64,000 nucleotides of DNA, taken from assembly GCA_041389885.1 (NCBI GenBank), contig JAWKRB010000005.1, positions 62,001 through 126,000 of the forward strand. The letters run 5' to 3'. This document shows, one piece after another, positions 62,004 to 64,000 of this stretch. The notes beneath the pieces are model-generated. The model had not been told where the DNA came from. It saw nothing but the letters and a program-made list of their open reading frames with translations, and did not search any database. A program made the translations under genes and the position numbers. Position 1 is the stretch's first letter; each line of letters opens with the position of its first letter. Source of the stretch: JAWKRB01 sp041389885 (GTDB lineage: Bacteria > Myxococcota_A > Polyangia > Polyangiales > Ga0077539).

Positions 62004-64000
62004 TCAGGGCGCGGGGGTGAGGCGGAAGGCGCGGGTCGTGGCGACGGAGTCGGGGAAGTTGTACCCGACGAGGTTGCCCGCGGTGCCGTCGGCGTTCTCG
62101 ATGCCCACGGTGGCCGAGTCGCCCGTGCCGCGCGTCGTGGCCGTCGTGAGCGTGCAGTAGTGGAACTCCACCGCGCCCGTGGTCTCGAAGAGCTTGGCCT
62201 GGAACGAGAGGCGCTCGGTGGAGGCGGAGCCGAGGCTGCGCCAGTTCTCCCAGCCGATCACGAAGCGGCGGTTGGGCATGGTGCCCAGCGTCGCGGTGCG
62301 CACGGTGCTGGTCACGCCCGTGGCCGAGGCGGGCACGAGGTCGTCCCAGAACGGCGCGACGAGGTTGTTCGGCGTCCCCGCGGTGGGGATGACCGCGTTG
62401 GAGAAGTTCGACAGGGGCGAGCCCATCGCGTTCGGGTAGAGCATCGCGAAGCCGTTGGAGGCCACGGAGTAGTGCGTCTGCGCGACGCCGAAGAAGGGCA
62501 CCGAGAAGGGCAGCGCCGCGACGGCCGTCGTCGAGTCATCGGACCAGCCCGACATGGGCGCGACCGCCGTGCCCATCGAGAGGTCGTCGCAGGCGCCGGT
62601 GATCGTCGCGAGGGCGTACACCGGCATCGGCGCGGGCGAGAGCGGCGAGTTGGTCGCGGTGATGGCGAAGGCGCCGCCGGTCATCGCGGTGGTCGTCGAC
62701 ACGCTCACCACCATGGTGCGCGGGAGCTGCGTGGGGTTGTCGAGGTTGAGCGTCGCCGGGCCGCCGTCGGCGGTGCCCGCGATGCTGCTGAAGCACGACG
62801 TCGCCGCGCAGCTGCCGACCGAGCGGACGCGCGGGCGCCAGGTCGCGCCGGTGGCGGGCTGCACGAGCACCGCGGTGCGCTGCCCGGCGGGCACGGTCAC
62901 GGAGTAGAAGACCTCGTTGCTGAGGTCAGAGGTCGAGCAGGTCGTGGGGCGCGCGATGCCCTGGCCCGTGTCGCCCATCACCATCATGCCGTTGGTGAGC
63001 GGGGTGGCGCGCTCGCACACCGAGCTCGGCGTGAGCGCGGTGAGGCTCGTGGCGAGGTCGAAGCTCATCGGCATCGTGGTGCTCTCGCCGCTCACCGAGA
63101 GGAACACCGTGCGCGCCGTGGTGCCCGCGTTGGTCACGCCCACCGAGGAGGGCATGTTCGTGGTGCCGCCGGTGCTCGTGAGGCAGACGCTGGCCTCGCA
63201 GCCGTCGAGGATGCGCATCGCGGCGCGGCGGCCCGACATCGCCATGGGGGTCGCGGTGGCGGTGAGGCGCTGCCCGGCGGGGATCGACACGCGGAACCAG
63301 CGCTGCGCACCGAGGCCGGTCTGGCACACGGTGTTCGCCGGGCCGCCGTTCATGGTGCTCTCGCCCATGCGGCCCATGCCCGCGGTGACGTCGAGCGCCA
63401 TCGCGCAGGACGCGCCCGGCATCAGCATCTGCGTCGCGAGGGAGAGGTCGAAGGTGCCCGTGGTCGCCGAGGCCGACGACGCGCTGACCGACACGAAGTA
63501 GGTGCGCATGGTCGTGCCGTTGTTCGCGAACACGAGGGTGCCGGGCATCCCCGCCGTGCCCGAGGCGTTCGCGAGGCAGGTGGTCGCGGTGCAGCTGTCG
63601 AGGAGGCGGAGCTGCGGCGTCCAGGTGGGCATGGTGCCCGTGGGCGTGGCGCGCACCGTGGCCTGCGTGCCCGGCGCGACCTGAACGGAGTAGAAGAACT
63701 GCCCGCCGCCGCCGGTGAGGCAGGTGGTGGAGGGGGTGATGCCGCCGCTGAGGTCCTGGTTGGTCAGCCCCGAGGTGGTGAGGGGCAGGGCCGCGGCGCA
63801 GGTCGCGTTCGGCGCCACGGTGAACGACCGCGCGGTGAGCGCGTAGGCGCCCATGCTGGTGTTGTACCCGTCGACGATCACGCTGTAGGTGCCGGGCTCG
63901 AGCTGCGTGCGAACGAACGACTGCAGGCCGGTCGCGTCGTCGCTGCAGGCCACCTCGCTCATCGCGTCGGTGCAGGTGCGGCGAATCGAGAGCACGGTGT
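62004..64000 (-). CDS. C-terminal part of a large PPC-repeat secreted protein (runs off the window)
   Basis: 665 residues are visible, open to the window edge; the GTG near 63995 is internal to a domain (TVLSIRRTCTDAMSEVACSDD). At least four beta modules follow with the pattern FYSVQVAPGTQATVRATP ... LLDSCTATTCLANASG ... NNGTTMRTYFVSVS, as in pre-peptidase C-terminal domains. They share the SC-x-A-x-x-C-x-x hallmark with the lipoprotein at 31599. The last ~190 residues (from YALATITGACDDL) form a different beta domain (ASNGFAMLYPNAMG, LVAPFWDDL) found on secreted myxobacterial proteins. The N-terminal domains, which would reveal any enzyme, are missing. Confidence 0.82.
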   Translation of the reverse strand, partial: TVLSIRRTCTDAMSEVACSDDATGLQSFVRTQLEPGTYSVIVDGYNTSMGAYALTARSFTVAPNATCAAALPLTTSGLTNQDLSGGITPSTTCLTGGGGQFFYSVQVAPGTQATVRATPTGTMPTWTPQLRLLDSCTATTCLANASGTAGMPGTLVFANNGTTMRTYFVSVSASSASATTGTFDLSLATQMLMPGASCAMALDVTAGMGRMGESTMNGGPANTVCQTGLGAQRWFRVSIPAGQRLTATATPMAMSGRRAAMRILDGCEASVCLTSTGGTTNMPSSVGVTNAGTTARTVFLSVSGESTTMPMSFDLATSLTALTPSSVCERATPLTNGMMVMGDTGQGIARPTTCSTSDLSNEVFYSVTVPAGQRTAVLVQPATGATWRPRVRSVGSCAATSCFSSIAGTADGGPATLNLDNPTQLPRTMVVSVSTTTAMTGGAFAITATNSPLSPAPMPVYALATITGACDDLSMGTAVAPMSGWSDDSTTAVAALPFSVPFFGVAQTHYSVASNGFAMLYPNAMGSPLSNFSNAVIPTAGTPNNLVAPFWDDLVPASATGVTSTVRTATLGTMPNRRFVIGWENWRSLGSASTERLSFQAKLFETTGAVEFHYCTLTTATTRGTGDSATVGIENADGTAGNLVGYNFPDSVATTRAFRLTPAP

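Overview
The window is very GC-rich (by eye above 70%) and densely coded, with ATGA/GTGA start-stop overlaps, many GTG starts and an unusual number of secreted lipoproteins whose lipobox cysteine is followed by Asp/Ala/Pro-rich linkers (DVPAPDV-type). Together with RCC1-type surface proteins, giant Cys-repeat proteins, eukaryote-like Ser/Thr kinases and cytochrome-c lipoproteins, this points to a myxobacterium-like member of the Myxococcota (Polyangiales/Sandaracinus-like). That assignment is by gene style only. No rRNA, tRNA or CRISPR array was seen. Several genes carry single-base frameshifts, and one is riddled with them, so residual assembly indels are likely.

Layout. 0-9 kb: a tightly packed plus-strand cluster of inositol-3-phosphate synthase, DegT-type aminotransferase, flippase-like membrane protein, inositol monophosphatase, MMPL/RND exporter and GMC oxidoreductase. 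It could plausibly make and export an (amino)cyclitol or a lipid bearing one. 9-16.5 kb: lipoproteins, a heavily frameshifted outer-membrane protein gene, a membrane-anchored unknown and a 957-residue Cys-rich lipoprotein. 16.8-27.8 kb: esterase, 5'-nucleotidase lipoprotein, a pair of cyclic-nucleotide-binding-domain proteins, three more secreted/lipoproteins, DNA polymerase III delta (holA) and a LolA/DUF4292-like lipoprotein. 27.85-30.5 kb: two copies of a roughly 0.5-kb element with long terminal inverted repeats, lying in opposite orientation around a phage-type Bet recombinase gene and an RluA-type pseudouridine synthase gene. 30.5-42.1 kb: prs, a PPC-like repeat lipoprotein, a diheme cytochrome c-rhodanese fusion, a PHB-depolymerase-like esterase, an acyltransferase, two nucleoside ABC permeases, an RCC1 lipoprotein and a frameshifted rarA.

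42.2-47.2 kb: a 1669-residue lipoprotein built of about 33 Cys-rich repeats. 47.3-50.9 kb: a co-directional trio of a four-repeat protein of unknown family, a radical SAM enzyme with a C-terminal Cys cluster, and an aspartyl/asparaginyl beta-hydroxylase. The N-terminus of the radical SAM enzyme looks like a fifth, divergent copy of the neighbour's repeat. This is my best candidate for an undescribed peptide/protein-modification system. 50.9-56 kb: a type VI secretion tip cassette (VgrG plus DUF4280 PAAR-like protein, minus strand) bracketed by a predicted pseudokinase and an intact Ser/Thr kinase, both membrane-anchored and on the plus strand. 56-64 kb: YghU-like glutathione transferase, HEAT-like protein coupled to acylphosphatase, an NHL-type lipoprotein, a YVTN-propeller/diheme-cytochrome lipoprotein pair, and the 3' part of a PPC-repeat protein running off the window.
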